Shown: positions 1-11,564 of the stretch, piece by piece | Position numbering within the stretch: position 1 is the stretch's first letter | Layout: each line of letters opens with the position of its first letter | DNA from: Mortierella alpina | Taxonomy: Eukaryota; Mortierellomycota; Mortierellomycetes; Mortierellales; Mortierellaceae | NCBI GenBank assembly: GCA_029449245.1 | Contig: JANATF010000010.1 | Coordinates: 434,001 to 498,000 of the forward strand | Direction: 5' to 3' | Length of the DNA: 64,000 bases | Notes under the pieces: generated by a model | What the model was told of the DNA's origin: nothing | The model's database searches: none | The model's input: only the letters and a program-made list of their open reading frames with translations | Made by a program: the position numbers and the translations under genes

Positions 1-1658
1 GCAACATAGGCCTCGAACGCCTTCTGAAACTGCGCTCCCCATTCCCAGTTTGCTGAAGGTGACTCTGGCCTGGGGGGTATGGCGACCGGCTGGAGCAGTG
101 CTGCGGAGAGCGCCGGAATAGCAGGTTCGGTCCTTGCCTGTTCTGTGAGGGTCAAGATGCTGCTGGAGATGTCGGTGGTGAGGACCTCTCGATTGTACAC
201 CATGATGGTGTATTCGTCCTAGCCATTTTCAGAGCACAAGCCATTGTGTTAGTTTCCTGGGTGCGCCACGTATCCCGAATAAGACGGGGAGGCATGCAGC
301 CGAAATGCGTATGCACGACGCAGCAGTCGGCAGCTGCAGTGCCATGGTCATCTGAACAGACAACAATGGGAACGGAACGAGGGCACACCCAATAGGAGCC
401 ATGTGATGTTTTTTCAATTGGATCAGAGCCATCATTTAAGTGGTCCCTCAAGCCCTCGTGCCACTTTCAGACCAGCCCTCTTCTCCTTCACTCCCTTTGA
501 GAACCACTGCTAAGAGACTCTTTCCAACACCAAGGGGCAGCAGGAACACGGAAGTGTGAGCAAAGTAGTTTCAACAGAGGGCAGGTGCAAGAGTATTGCT
601 GCTAGACTACGCCAGATTGACTCATGGGTGTGTATGGGTGTGTGTAGTGAGGTGTGTTGTTGTTCCTGAATCGTTTCCAGTTGTCATCGGATATCTCGTT
701 GCCCCCTTTTTTTCATGTCGTGTGTTGCAAACCAGTCATATTCATGATATCTCGGTAGAAGGAGTAGCCGTGGCAGCAAACTGTACTACTGCACAGAGGA
801 AGTAACAAGCAATCAAACAAAAAGCACGATGATCTGTAGCCCTTGAGAGCTGGGATTCCTGTCTAGACACGCACACTCGCACACACTCGCACACACACAC
901 AGAGCGCAGATGCGCTCTTTGCGGAGTGATAAGGCAAAGCTGAAGCCTCGCCCAATGAACGCCCCTTACAGAGCACACACACCATTGCAGACTGTACCTT
1001 TCCACTGGAGGTGATGGCCTCAAACATCATGTCGGGCTTGAGCTGCAAACCTTCCGAGGTCATCAAGATCTGAGAGCCTTGAGGGATCCTGGTCGCCTTC
1101 TCGATGGCCAGCCGCAAAGATTCAAAACTAAGCACCGCCAAGCGAAGCGAGAGACATAGTTGCAATAGAGAGGTCAGTAAATCGATGGGGGTGCAGTACA
1201 TGTACGCGATAGCTATTTTGGTCCTGATCAACCACAACACCATGCTGGGGTCCTGTTCCTCCGCTCTTCTCCTTTGCCTTTGTACAGTATGCAGTAGCCC
1301 CTGACCATCCACTGCGCTCCTCTGGCCGGGTGCTTTTATCAGAAGGAAAACGCATCATACGCGAGCACATATTCAAATACAGTAAGAAAAAAAACAAAAA
1401 GGGTCTTGTCTTTCCAAGAATGTAAGGTCATACAAACAATAAAAAAGAAAATGGTGGCAATGATCCATCCTGACTAGCTCTTGTGGATAGACTGATCCAT
1501 GCATATGAAGCTAACTCGTACACCCATACACACTTACGCACTCACTCACGGACGCAACACCGACACTGCATAACGGCACCGGTTTCAACTTACCCATCAT
1601 TGGGCCGCAGCTGAGGTATCAGCACGCGCTTGCCTGTCTCTGCTCGATAGAGCTTCAT
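1..1658 (-). CDS. atg11: Autophagy protein Atg11, N-terminal part (runs off the window)
   Basis: Scaffold for selective autophagy that links cargo receptors to the Atg1 kinase; fungal relative of FIP200/RB1CC1. Exons read on the minus strand are 1594-1658, 998-1127 and 1-218 (open at the edge), giving about 137 residues. Exon 1 opens MKLYRAETGKRV and ends RPND; exon 2 carries FESLRLAI and QILMTSEG; exon 3 opens DEYTIMVYNREVL. Together these form the N-terminal ubiquitin-like region of the Atg11 family, followed by a Pro-rich stretch. Phases close exactly (GG|T, then AAG|GAC). Intron 2 is long for this window (779 bp) and contains a CA-rich tract near 870-902. The start at 1658 is the first Met before conserved sequence. 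The catalytic partners and the C-terminal Atg11 domain lie outside the window, so the name rests on the N-terminus only. Confidence 0.8.
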
Positions 1659-2090
1659 ATCCAGGCAAGCGTGACTCGAAAGCTACTGAGAACGACGACC
1701 GGAGTCAAAGAGTCGAGGCAAGCGAGTCTGTGGGCGGGTGGACGAGGGGAAAATGAGTTGAATGAGAAGCGAGAGAATAAAGAGAAACTGTGTCTGTGTG
1801 TTGTTGCGAGGTTCAAATTGGAATGATGTTGAATCCCGAGTTTGCTGACCGGCGTTTGCTCAGTCTGATGGAAGGGTCAAAAAGCAGAGTATAACGACAG
1901 GCGGATGGCGGCGCTGGACAAGAAAGGTGACCGTATGAGGACGTAGGATGCGAGGAGCTGGATGGCGAAGTGGACACAGACAAAGGGCAAAAATGAAAAA
2001 TGGACAGAGGCCAAAGGACGGGACAGCTACCACAGATAGAGCCAAGAAGTCGATGAAATAAAGGGAGCCCTTTCAAGAGTCACCGTCTGT

Positions 2091-2141
2091 GGTCTGTTGT
2101 CTGTTGTCTGTTGTCTGTTGTCTGCTGTCTGCTGTCTGTTG
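2091..2141. repeat. Heptamer minisatellite (TGTTGTC)n
   Basis: About seven tandem copies of a 7-base unit (TGTTGTC, later copies TGCTGTC). The period is not a multiple of three, so all six frames pick up different low-complexity peptides. Confidence 0.85.
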
Positions 2142-2349
2142 ACTGTGCTGTGGACAGGCTGCAGCGCCAAGTCAGGAAATGGGACCGAACGAGATGGAAG
2201 GAAAAGTGGAGAACAAACAAACAACTGCGGTAAGAGGCAGGCTGGATGTCGACTGGGGATGTGGTGCTGTGTCGCGTCAGGAATGGCGGCGGAATGACGG
2301 CTAGTGGCGGGGCAGCGGAAGGCTGATTGGCAGAGTTGAGTGGGAGTGG

Positions 2350-2376
2350 AGTAGGAGTAGGAGTAGGAGTAGGAGT
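2350..2376. repeat. Hexamer microsatellite (GTAGGA)n
   Basis: Four to five perfect copies of GTAGGA. On the minus strand it reads as a Thr-Pro dipeptide run, which explains an apparent ORF. Confidence 0.85.
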
Positions 2377-2605
2377 GAGAGAGTGGGAAGAGACACGTCG
2401 AACGGGGAGGTGAAGGTGGACGGTGAAGAAGGCCAAGGCGAAGGTGAAAAGGTCAAGGTTGCAGCGAGGAGTCAAAAGGAGATGCAAGCGCAAAGAGTGG
2501 CGGGGGTTCGTTCATTGGCAGTGGGCGAAGGAGCATCCGTCAAAAAGCACTGTGCAAACCAGTCACACCTGGACGTTTTTTTTTTAATATGGCGTTTGCT
2601 GCCCA

Positions 2606-3871
2606 CTATATTGGCTCACCCTTGCGTCTCTCCTGCGTCTTGGTCGCCGTCGTCTTCTGGGCATGGACCGCCTCCCTCTGCTTCTTCTTCTCCAACGTCG
2701 CCTCGCGGCTACCGGCAGTGCCATGCAGCCAGTCCAGCACTCCCACAGGGCCATAGTTCTTGTTGAACACCTCGTGGTGGTAGTCGTGTGCCAGCGGCGA
2801 AGGGAACAGTGGCAAATGGAATCCACAGTGCGAGTTGATAGCATTGGTTTGTCCTAGAGTTGCACGGCGTAGTCCACAGGAGAGAAAAGACATGGCAGGA
2901 TAAGAACGACTGAGTTCTCGACATACAGCGATTCCACTGCTACGGGCACACCCAAAGTGCAGTGCCCACACTATGCAAGCTTCTGTTCGTTTCCGATAAC
3001 AAATCTTACCGATCGTAATCCAGAGCCACAGCGTCAGGACATGGGACTTCATGAACACAGGCCCCAGCAGGAGAGGCGACAGGTTGCACATGAAATGCTC
3101 AAGTGGGTGGCAGTAAATGGCTAAGGTAGGGAAGACCATCGGGTTAGCAAGCACAAATATATTGACTCTCCATTAGCATCCGTGTTGTGTTCAGTTGGCA
3201 CATATCCTGCACATCTTACCTGCAATGCCAATAGGTGCTGTGTAGAGGTGGTGCTGCTTGTGGAATCTCTTGTACAGCCGAGGGTGGTGAAACAGTCGAT
3301 GGCCATAGTAGAACCCAATCTCCTCCACCGCCAGGAACCCAATCGACTCCTTGGCCACATCCCAGATCGTGGGCAGCTCCATCCCAATCGGGTTTCCTCT
3401 CCATTCCATCAACTTGTACAGCAACAACCCTGTCGGAACCCCGACCAGGAACTGGTTCTGCAGCACTACCCACAGCGCCTTCTTATACCAGTCCCACGTT
3501 GGCACCTTGAGCGGCTGGATCTTGTACCGCCAAAACGACTTTGGGAACTGATACAAGTCCAGCACCCCCAACAGCGACACCCAGAACCAGAATCCAATCT
3601 CGGACACAAGAAACGTGCCGCCGAGAACAATCACGGGCTTGGAGTACGTGGCCAGGATGTGAGCCCAGAACTGCTCACCATACAGATGCAGTCCTCCAAA
3701 GAACAGCGAGATCAGAACCGTGTAGAAAAACACATCGCCGATCTCGAACGGAGCCTTGTGGTGGGACACAACAGGACCCCACTCGTCTGCGACAGGGACC
3801 TGGTCGTTATCGTCCAGATACTGATTTGGATCCTCGTGCTTCAGCTCGGACGAGGCGACTGTTGCCACCAT
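2606..3871 (-). CDS. FAXDC2-like fatty acid hydroxylase / C-4 methylsterol oxidase family
   Basis: Di-iron membrane oxygenase of the ER. Exons are 3220-3871, 3010-3120 and 2606-2853, giving 336 aa with all phases closing. The sequence shows hydrophobic segments around residues 45-105 and 135-155 and the three histidine clusters of the superfamily: HRLFHH (191-196), HKQHH (204-208) and HDYHH (277-281), plus CHPLEH and a HCGFHLP segment. The order and wording (TAPIGIA, CHPLEH, HDYHHEVFN, GVLDWLHGT) are closest to animal FAXDC2 and plant/fungal sterol C-4 methyl oxidases, so sterol or sphingolipid precursor oxidation is expected. The C-terminus is a Lys/Arg/Glu-rich tail rather than a clear KKXX retrieval signal. 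The substrate cannot be read from sequence. The downstream neighbour is sey1 on the same strand, 720 bp away. Confidence 0.87.
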
Positions 3872-4590
3872 GGTAAGTGGCTATGCAGTGGACGAAGATG
3901 GACTGGGAGTGAAAAAGATGGATAAGCCGTGAGAACACAGCAGAGACGGTGACACGATGAGCGCAAGAAGAAGGAGACGACGACGACGACGATGAGAGCG
4001 AGAGCAGGACGTGAGTGGAGGGAAATTGTCTCGTGTTCAGTTTTGTTTCTATGCCCGCTTTGTGTGCGTATGTGTGTGTGTTCCTCACAGTATAGTGCGG
4101 TGTGTAATGTGGAGAAGGTGTGAGAGAGACGGGCACAGCGTACAGGTGGTGCAGAAGGGGAGGGGAGATCAAAAAGCGGACATGAACGCGTTGTTATAGG
4201 CCTGCCCGCCCCCAATCGATGACTAACGCCAATTGCCTATTCTGGCCAGTGCGCAAACTGTCTTTGCACCCTTTCTCACATGTGCTGGAGTCTTTACCAG
4301 GCCTCCTGTAGATCCCCTCGAAAGCAAAGGGAAAAGAGCCCACAACATCGTGCCACCCACAAGAACCCCCCCCCCCCCCCCCCCCCCCATTTTCTTGTCC
4401 AGGCTCCACAGCCCCGTTGCTCCCCTCCCGCCTCGCCTCGTGGGTTCACTCTCCGAACCGCGTTCCTTTGCTGACTGAGCATCCGTGCCGAGAATGGTCT
4501 CGGCGCCTCGATTCACATCGCCCAACCACGGCACTGTTCATTTTTCCGATGGAACTTTATGTACTATGTTATATCATATACGTGTTTGAT
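3872..4590. other. Intergenic between FAXDC2-like gene and sey1
   Basis: Putative promoter of the FAXDC2-like gene. It carries a short (GAC)n run near 3978-3993, a GT-rich stretch near 4066-4082, a 23-base C homopolymer and the 3' flank of sey1. No conserved coding sequence was seen. Confidence 0.6.
4366..4388. repeat. Homopolymer of 23 C
   Basis: Uninterrupted run of 23 cytosines on the plus strand, followed by AT. It is the longest G/C homopolymer in the window and is a candidate for length error in assembly. Confidence 0.95.
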
Positions 4591-7500
4591 CTATTGGGTC
4601 TTCTTATCCAGCGAGCTCAGCTCAATGCCACCCTCCTCCTTTCCAGCATGGGTTCGGGTGGGGTATTCCTGAGGCTGCCTCTGTCCCTGGTGCTGGGTCT
4701 TCTCCATGCCCTCACGGCTCTTGTCCATTGTTTCCCTCAACTTCTCCATTGCAAACTTGTAGCCCTGGTCGTACGCCTTCCACGCAATCGTCTCCACAAG
4801 ACCTAGCATGTCCAGGTACCACATTGCCACCATAGGCACACCCACCATCGCCACCACCATCAAGTACAATGGGTTCGTGATCACGGCCAAGAACTCGTTC
4901 CAGCCAAGGATAATCAGCGCCACACCAACCCAGTATGGGACCTTGGCTTGTGTCGCCACAACAGAGCGCTTGGCTTCCAGATAGAACGCGTCCGACTCCC
5001 GCTTGAACTTGGTCGTAATCTCCTGCTGACGGGTCTCCGAAAGAACCTTGAGCGACTGGTCAAAATCAAAATCCTCTGTGGGCTCGAGCTCAAAATTCTC
5101 GCCCTTGACGGGGTCCAATGTGTTGATCTTGGCAAACAGGGGCACCAACTCGACAGTCTAGTTGCGACCCATGAGAACTCAAAATGTCAGTTCTCCACGG
5201 ACAGGTAGAAAAGTCTTTGTCGTCATGCAAAACGTATAGCAGCAAACCAACGTACCTCGTCACGAGCCCTGCGGAAGGGCGTATCAATATCATCATCAGG
5301 CTTCCAAACACGGGGCAGACCATGCTCATCATACCGGAACTTCTCCTCGAATCGGTTGCGCAGCTTGAGCAACATCATGCCATCGACAGACTCTTCCTGA
5401 ACTTTCTTTGTCAACAGAACCCATGCCTGTCGGCGCAGATTCACTACCAACTCTGCTTGCTCCTGCTCATTCAGGTCAAATGTACGAGCCCTCTTGTGCA
5501 GCAGTACCTCTCCATCCTCGACAGTGCGCTGGTAGATCACAATCACACGTCCCCACATTCCTGGTCCGGGGTTGTTGAGCGCCAGTCCCACAGGCTCATC
5601 AAGTTCCTTACGCAAGTGCTTTTCAAGACTGGTCAGCATCTTGTTGAGTTCCTTCTCACGCTGCGCGGTTGCAAACTCTCTCAGACCCTCCTCCAACTGG
5701 TACAACTCCTCTTCATAAGACCACTCGGTCTCCTCCAGCGTGATGGCTTTTGCTCCCTCCAAAAAGCTGTCCATGACATCCTTCTTGGACGTTGCTACCA
5801 CTACCGAGAACTCTGCCCCCTCCTGACGGAGGGCTTGCTGAAGGTTGGCTGAGAACGTGTTGACGGCCTTCTTGTGAAGGTTCTTCAGTTGACCCAAAAA
5901 GTATGCCTCGAGAATCGTGTTGGCCTTTGTCAACATTTCTGAACGCTTCCGTTGGTAGACATCCGCATGATAACGAGAAGCATCCTTGTCAAAAGATTCT
6001 AGAAGCGAAAACGTTTGTATAAAGGATGAGTTGGCTGACCAACCGAGTGCAGACAAATACGAAAAAGTGGACGAATAAAAGTGATGGGCAAGACAACTTA
6101 CTCATGGCGACTCCGCGGATATCCTTCATCTTGGGTCCAAGGTCTTCAACGATGCTGCCCGATTCAACGGGTTGCCTGAACTCCTTGATCTTTTCCTGAA
6201 AAACAATAAATGCCGAATTGGCAATCTCATCACAGCGGTACTGGGCAAGCAGCTCTTGCTGAGTAGGAAGGTCCAGGTCTTTGTTGGTCATAATCTTATC
6301 CCAGATACCTCCAGCATAAATATGGAGTCCATCAGCGGGAACACGCTTGGAGTACTGCGGTTGGAAGACGTAATTGGGGTCGGAAGCCTCTGTAAAGCTG
6401 GATCAGACAACGAATAGCACAATCAAGATGTTAATATCGTGTCGTATGGTAACAAGAAACACATCATGAATATAACACGATGAGGCCAAGGCGATAGCAT
6501 ACCGAAGGCGCAGTTGATCCACATCGGAATTGAACTTTTCAGGCTGGAGCAGCTTGTGGGCGAGGGTCGTAAACATGAAGTCAAAATAGTCCGTGATCTG
6601 GCAATCCTCCAACCCTTCGGGCTATTTCCAGGAACGCAAAAAAGGAATTGCCAGCACAGGTTAGTTCGACAAAGATCACCTGCCAGGGCAACTACCGTAC
6701 ATGCATTCGCTGCAGCAACGCACACGCCTCCGTACCTTAGAGAGACCGTGCCAAATCCTCTCGAGATCTGCACGCAGAGTGTTGGACAAGTTGATGAGAG
6801 GCGTAGCACCGACATGGTCGCGAATTACAAAGAGCAATAATGTCTTTTCCTTTCTATTTGCCAAATATTGAATATTTCCAGAGATGTGTTAGTGGATATG
6901 TAACCCCAAACACCAAACGCCGCTTAATGAGTGCCATGCGAGGACTGTGAAGGGATGACCGCATGGTGAATGTGTGCGAATCACATGCAAAAGGCAAAAG
7001 CGTTATCATAGCACCCCATGCACCACTAAAAAAGTAGTTACCCTCGGTTGCCTCCAAAGAGCTGGAGATTGACCTCAAAGACAGTCTTGAGCAAACCCAT
7101 GTTGGCACCGTTATAGAGTCCGACCTGATGTTCCCACAGGTTGACAATCAGCACTTCCGAGGTGGCTACTGAGAACAGCGCGCTCTTGCGCTCAAAGTCC
7201 TATTGGTGTGACGTGGCATAGTGTACGATCAGAATCGAGCCAGGTGGTTGCTTGCTTTAGGCTGTTGATGGGAGACGAGAATGATAGAGAACATCGGGAT
7301 GTGCTTACCTGATCCTCGCCACGCTCGCGACCGTCGGTTCCCTCAACATCCATGATTAACACCTTCATGTCCTTGCCTTGACTCATCCAGATACCCTTGG
7401 TGGTCTGCTGTCTTGCCGTCTCGTTCATAACGTCGAAGCTGGTGCCAAAGAGCCTGTTCAGCAGTGTACCTACATCGTTCCCGTACAACCACCGTCAGTA

Positions 7501-8013
7501 ACGTGAAAATTTTCATGGGGAACGAACGGGAAGCGGGAAGAAAATGACTTCAAGATTGGAGAGAGGAGAGAGAACGGGAGAGCGAGCCTTACTTTTGCCG
7601 GTACTTTGACTTCCAAACACGGCTGCGACATTATAGTTAAATCCAGCGTCCTTGAGGGTCCATTTGTCGTTGATGTAAGTCGACAGCTCCTGACTAGATT
7701 ACATCGGGTTGCGCCAGTGCAGAGTGAAAATGTAGGTTGGTTAAAGCGTTGCAGACTGACTACAGTAGAAAGATGGCATCCAGCATAGCCTGCTCGTTGA
7801 TGCAGTAGACAGAGAAATACAGATGGGATGCGAGACGAGAAAGCAGACGTACCTGAACTTTTGCTGCTCGTCGATCAGATGCAGCCTTGGCAGGTGTGCT
7901 GTCTTGTTGTCTGCGGGTGCAGATGCCTTGCCCGTGGAGATGGGCGCGTCCATGACATCCGGCACGGTGTCGTGGTGTGGGGACAAGTGATCGATGTCAG
8001 GCACGACGTCCAT
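4591..8013 (-). CDS. sey1: Sey1/atlastin-type dynamin-like GTPase of the ER
   Basis: Drives homotypic fusion of ER tubules (Sey1/RHD3/atlastin family). Nine exons (minus strand): 7853-8013, 7593-7693, 7309-7469, 7042-7199, 6736-6853, 6503-6621, 6102-6397, 5256-5998 and 4591-5157. They encode 807 aa with every phase closing, the usual Sey1 length. The GTPase domain shows the P-loop GSQSTGKS at residues 81-88 (split by intron 2), switch region [31 protein letters not shown] and the RD guanine-recognition motif at 205-206 in [11 protein letters not shown] helical middle region follows, then two closely spaced hydrophobic segments at about 692-740 form the membrane hairpin. The cytosolic tail is rich in Lys/Glu/Gln. 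Upstream there is a 53-residue leader before the conserved GTPase start. Confidence 0.95.
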
Positions 8014-8452
8014 GATGTAGTGCGCTTGCCTGTCTTCGTAGGAATCTGTCTGTCGCAGGAAGGGGCTGGGGATGCGGAGAGGGTATAGGGTGGAGGGGCA
8101 ATGGGGGGCAGCGGTGGTGTGGTTGAGGATGGGGGAGATGATGATGGAAAGAAGTAGAAAATGGGGGTGGTGTTGGACATACTATATGGGTATATGGGTG
8201 GGTGAGCGTGGACTGCTCTCTTGCATCCACTCGAGCCCCATGGCATATCATATCGCACACAGGGCACACGCACTGTTCTGCCACATGCCAGACAGTCGCA
8301 TTCCCACCATTCCCTCTTGCGCTACTCGTGCAGACCGACTGTCTGTCTTGCATTATTGTGCCACGCGTCGTGCACGACCACGCTACTGCAATACTCGGCG
8401 TAACCACGCCCAAGCTTGTTTACTTTACATAAGTGCACTGAGCGTCCTATCT
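8014..8452. other. Intergenic between sey1 start and SOD 3' end
   Basis: Contains the sey1 upstream region, with G-rich sequence around 8050-8130. No gene supported. Confidence 0.5.
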
Positions 8453-9362
8453 TCAAAGCGACATCAGGGCCATCGCCATCATGCCGCCCATCAAAAACCT
8501 ATGGCTCCATTCTCCAGCCTTACTCTCCCGCGCACCATTGGCAGTGTGCTGGGCCACTCTAGCATCGCCCTGGTCGGTGCTTGTTGCATCTCTATAGGCC
8601 TCTGAAGTAAAGGAGAGGATATCCCCACATGCCACCCGGGTCCCATTGTTGTGGATCACAACTGAACGGCCCACAATGGTCGTGTCTGCACCCGAAAAGC
8701 TTAGCTGGCGGTCCAAATACGAGATGATGGGGATGGCGCCGGACTCTGTGCCCATCAGCTCCCCGTGCTTGCCTGTGTATGTAGATAAACCAATACGTTA
8801 AGAAATGCAAGGGCCCGAGTTTGATACAGCAGCAACGCACTGATTGTCGCCTAGAATCAACTCCTTCTTACCAGAGAGATCTCCTTCCTGACACTTTTTA
8901 GGCCTGGAAGCATCACACTTCACGGATCCGACCTTAAATGGGTCCAAATGTCCACCGGCTGCCATGCAGTCATTACCAGGTCCGACAGGGTTTACGTGAA
9001 TATGATATTCATATCCACCCGTAGGCGACAATGCGAGCCGCCTCGTGAGACCTGCCGTGACATCAATGACGACCTCGGCACCATCCGAATGTGGTTGAGG
9101 AGCAAAGATAAAGTTTGCCTCGATGCCATCTATGTTTTTTTTTTTTTTTTTTTTTTTTTTCACAGCAGATAGGACATAGTATGAGCACCTGAAACCTGTG
9201 GTACCCTTGGCCCGTGCCTTTTGGCTGCTAAAACGCAGGCGCTTTACTCATGGAAATGGCAACCGCTAGGATATCACCCGGGCTGACAAGTTGGGACTGA
9301 GCTAGGCCGATATAGTGAACGGCTGCAAAGACTGAAAAGATTGTTGAACATTTAACCATCAT
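8453..9362 (-). CDS. Secreted, GPI-type Cu-only superoxide dismutase
   Basis: Extracellular superoxide scavenging at the cell surface, of the fungal SOD4/5/6 type. Exons 9248-9362, 8872-9129 and 8453-8772 give 230 aa. A signal peptide (first ~22 residues, hydrophobic IFSVFAAVHYIGLA) and a hydrophobic C-terminus (LMGGMMAMALMSL) after a Ser/Thr/Asp/Gly-rich stretch indicate GPI anchoring. Copper ligands are visible: H81 and H83 (YHIHVN), H99 (AGGHLDP) and H165 (SVVIH); the active-site Arg is R170 (TRVACG). The zinc loop is altered: the two histidines that bind Zn in SOD1 are absent between H99 and EGDL, and CQEGDLSGKHG replaces them, as in Cu-only SODs. Intron 1 contains a 26-base T tract (A on the coding strand) just before the acceptor; phase A|AT restores Asn39. 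Confidence 0.88.
9135..9160. repeat. Homopolymer of 26 T inside SOD intron 1
   Basis: Uninterrupted 26-base T run on the plus strand, ending 4 bases from the intron 3' splice site on the coding (minus) strand. Confidence 0.95.
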
Positions 9363-10392
9363 TCCGGAAAAGGATCCAAAAAAAGATTGTCGAGAAAGGT
9401 ATGATCGGCGGGGAGGCAAATGAAGGGTGATGATGAATGAACGACTATTTATTAAGAGACGGAAGGTATGAGCGTACTGGAGCTTTTTAAAGATCTTCAA
9501 ACCTTCAAAAGTCTTGTAGGCGAGGAGATGTGGGGTCGAAGGCTCTTTGGCCGGACGGGTCATCATAAAGGAGACAGCGCCGATTCAAGGAAGCCCTGAC
9601 GATCTTTTTAGATTTAACCCGACCTTGGTCATCCTCATACTAACGTGCAGCTCGCGTGTTTGTCAGCGTGATGGTTGTCTGCAGAATGGTAAACAACCAG
9701 GCTGGTGCCAGTGTTGGGTTTCACCTTATGCTCCTGCCTGGATTGGTGAGGACCCAGCTTATTTCTATCATCGTCAACAGTTTTTTTTAGAACTGCACTC
9801 AAGGCGTTGAGCGGCCAGGATTGTACGTGGGTGGCCGAGCCGTAACCAACTCTATGATTAGGCCAGAGACTCATACCACACTGCGGCATGCGCTTGTACT
9901 TGCATGTGAACTTGTGCATGTCAAACTGCACACGGACGTTCCTGAGCATTGGCCAGTCTAATTTCATACCCAGCTCGGAATTGCTCGAGATGACTTTTTG
10001 TGTGATCTGATCTATGGTCATGGCGATCTGATCTATGGTCATGGAGACTCGCCATTCTATAAACATACTGCATTGAAGTCAACTGTCGGGTATGTCGATG
10101 GTAATTAGGTTTGTCAGAGAGCACACACTACAGTAAAAAAAGTACCCCTCTCCTGCCACGGAAGAGGCGCTCGCTCCCTTTCACCATCATCCCCTGAAGC
10201 CTTGGAAGGTCGCATCTTTGAAAACCTAAAAAAAGAACTTCCCATATTGCACCCAAACGGTTGTATGCAAGAGGGTTCCCCTCGCTTATGCAATGCAGAG
10301 AGACCACGTCGGGAGCTCATTTTGGCCCGGAAAGCGCATAAAAGTTGTCAGTTTGACACTGAACTGGTGTACGCCATCATTTATTAAAAGGT
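9363..10392. other. Intergenic; possible degenerate coding fragments
   Basis: About 1 kb without a gene I can complete. On the minus strand two short coding-like segments occur, about 9470-9566 (TRPAKEPSTPHLL) and about 9895-10070 (SELGMKLDWPML), in different frames. I cannot join them by splicing or match them to a family. A 20-base unit GATCTGATCTATGGTCATGG is nearly duplicated in tandem at about 10001-10043. This may be decayed gene sequence. Confidence 0.4.
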
Positions 10393-11499
10393 TCATTTCG
10401 TGTCTTGTGTGTAAAACGACAACACTTCGGATGTGGCGAGCTGAGTAGCAAAGATGTTATGTTCGGTAACCAGAATGCGATGAGCCTGGGAGTGTTGACT
10501 CGGCATCACCGTGACCTCCTCGCTCAGGATTTTCTTCCAGTGAGAGTCGAAGGTGACCTTGATGATCATATCCAACGCAGAGGTATTGATGATTGATGAA
10601 GATAGGAGCCAGAGGACATGGTTATTGTGGGAGTCCAGATCAAAGGCCAGATGCAGCAGTGCCGCATCCTTGCCCCGAGGAGACGTCAGCTTGTGATAAG
10701 TGATCGTATCATCGGCGTGAATGTGACCAAACGTCCCAGTGCCTTGAGTTGGAGTGCCGAGCAGCACAAACCAGACGCCTTTGGGTCCACTAATCATGCC
10801 GACAGGGGTCTCTCCAGCGCTGGAGATGTTGAACTGAGTTGTCTTGCCGCACTTAGGGTCAATTTTCATTATACTTGCCGAGTTATCTTCGCCAGTGTAG
10901 AACATTTCGTTGACAGGGTGCTTGGCCACAAAGATAGGGCGGGGCAAACCCTTGTAGACGCTATAATCGCTTGGATCCTTATGGTTGATGCGGAGTACTT
11001 GAGAGCCGTCTTGAAGGCTGACCCAGAGTTCGTTGTCGTACTCGCCGACGTAGTGAGGACCAAGGCCAGGACTAGGGACCACGATTTCCTGCTGGACTTG
11101 GGGCTCCTCATCGAGAGAATCGACCTTGGGGTCGATGAGGACCAACAAATTGTCCTTCTGCAGAGTGATCCAGACCTTGCCAGGATGGACTTTGGAGTTG
11201 GCCAGTCCGTGTAGAGCCGACGTGCTGTTGCCTACCAAAAACGCTTTCACACCCTTGACAACTCCATGCTTGTTAACCTTGGCCTTGAGAAGGACGCTAT
11301 TGCTCATCTGAGAGATCAGCACCACGTCAGTGCCGGGGATCTTGACGATTTCATGTGTTTGCTCAGCGATAGGAAGGTGGTTCTCGACGAGGAAGTGACT
11401 GGGTGTGTGTTCAGAAGGTGAGTGTGTAATATGGATAGTCGCAAAAACAGTCTGAACGAACAAGAGTAGTAAGGAGATAGATCGTTTTCCCAACAACAT
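10393..11499 (-). CDS. Secreted beta-propeller, virginiamycin B lyase/SMP-30-like
   Basis: Single-exon, 368 aa from the chosen start. The N-terminus MLLGKRSISLLLLFVQTVFA is a signal peptide. The rest consists of repeating short strands with motifs such as HGLANSKVHPGKVWITLQ, PHYVGEYDNELWVSLQDG, AKHPVNEMFYTGEDN and ISGPKGVWFVLL, the recurring G-x-(V/L)-W-(F/V/I) blade pattern of streptogramin-lyase-like and SMP-30/NHL propellers. The frame is open to an ATG at 11559, but that ATG overlaps the TATAAA box at 11559-11564, so it should lie upstream of transcription; the Met at 11499 restores a clean signal peptide. No catalytic residues can be assigned, and the substrate is unknown. Confidence 0.72.
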   Translation of the reverse strand: MLLGKRSISLLLLFVQTVFATIHITHSPSEHTPSHFLVENHLPIAEQTHEIVKIPGTDVVLISQMSNSVLLKAKVNKHGVVKGVKAFLVGNSTSALHGLANSKVHPGKVWITLQKDNLLVLIDPKVDSLDEEPQVQQEIVVPSPGLGPHYVGEYDNELWVSLQDGSQVLRINHKDPSDYSVYKGLPRPIFVAKHPVNEMFYTGEDNSASIMKIDPKCGKTTQFNISSAGETPVGMISGPKGVWFVLLGTPTQGTGTFGHIHADDTITYHKLTSPRGKDAALLHLAFDLDSHNNHVLWLLSSSIINTSALDMIIKVTFDSHWKKILSEEVTVMPSQHSQAHRILVTEHNIFATQLATSEVLSFYTQDTK

Positions 11500-11558
11500 G
11501 GTGGTGGTGAAGGAGGGGAGGTATGAAGGAGAAAGAAGTGAAGTACAAGGGGAAGGCA

Positions 11559-11564
11559 TTTATA
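11559..11564 (-). promoter_or_regulatory. TATA box of the beta-propeller gene
   Basis: TATAAA on the minus strand, 60 bases upstream of the start at 11499. It decides the start: the longer ORF would begin inside it. Confidence 0.55.

Larger units (their letters stand above)
1659..2605. other. Intergenic, atg11 5' flank to FAXDC2-like 3' flank
   Basis: No coding segment I can support. It holds two simple-sequence arrays (listed separately) and purine-rich sequence. Several open frames on the minus strand here are Pro/Thr/Ser-rich translations of those arrays, not genes. Confidence 0.6.

Noticed and set aside
1860-2493. Pro/Thr/Ser-rich ORFs on the minus strand
   Set aside because: They are translations of the heptamer and hexamer microsatellites and have no conserved neighbours.
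11500-11559. Longer N-terminus of the beta-propeller protein starting at 11559
   Set aside because: The ATG overlaps a TATA box and would bury the signal peptide 20 residues inside.
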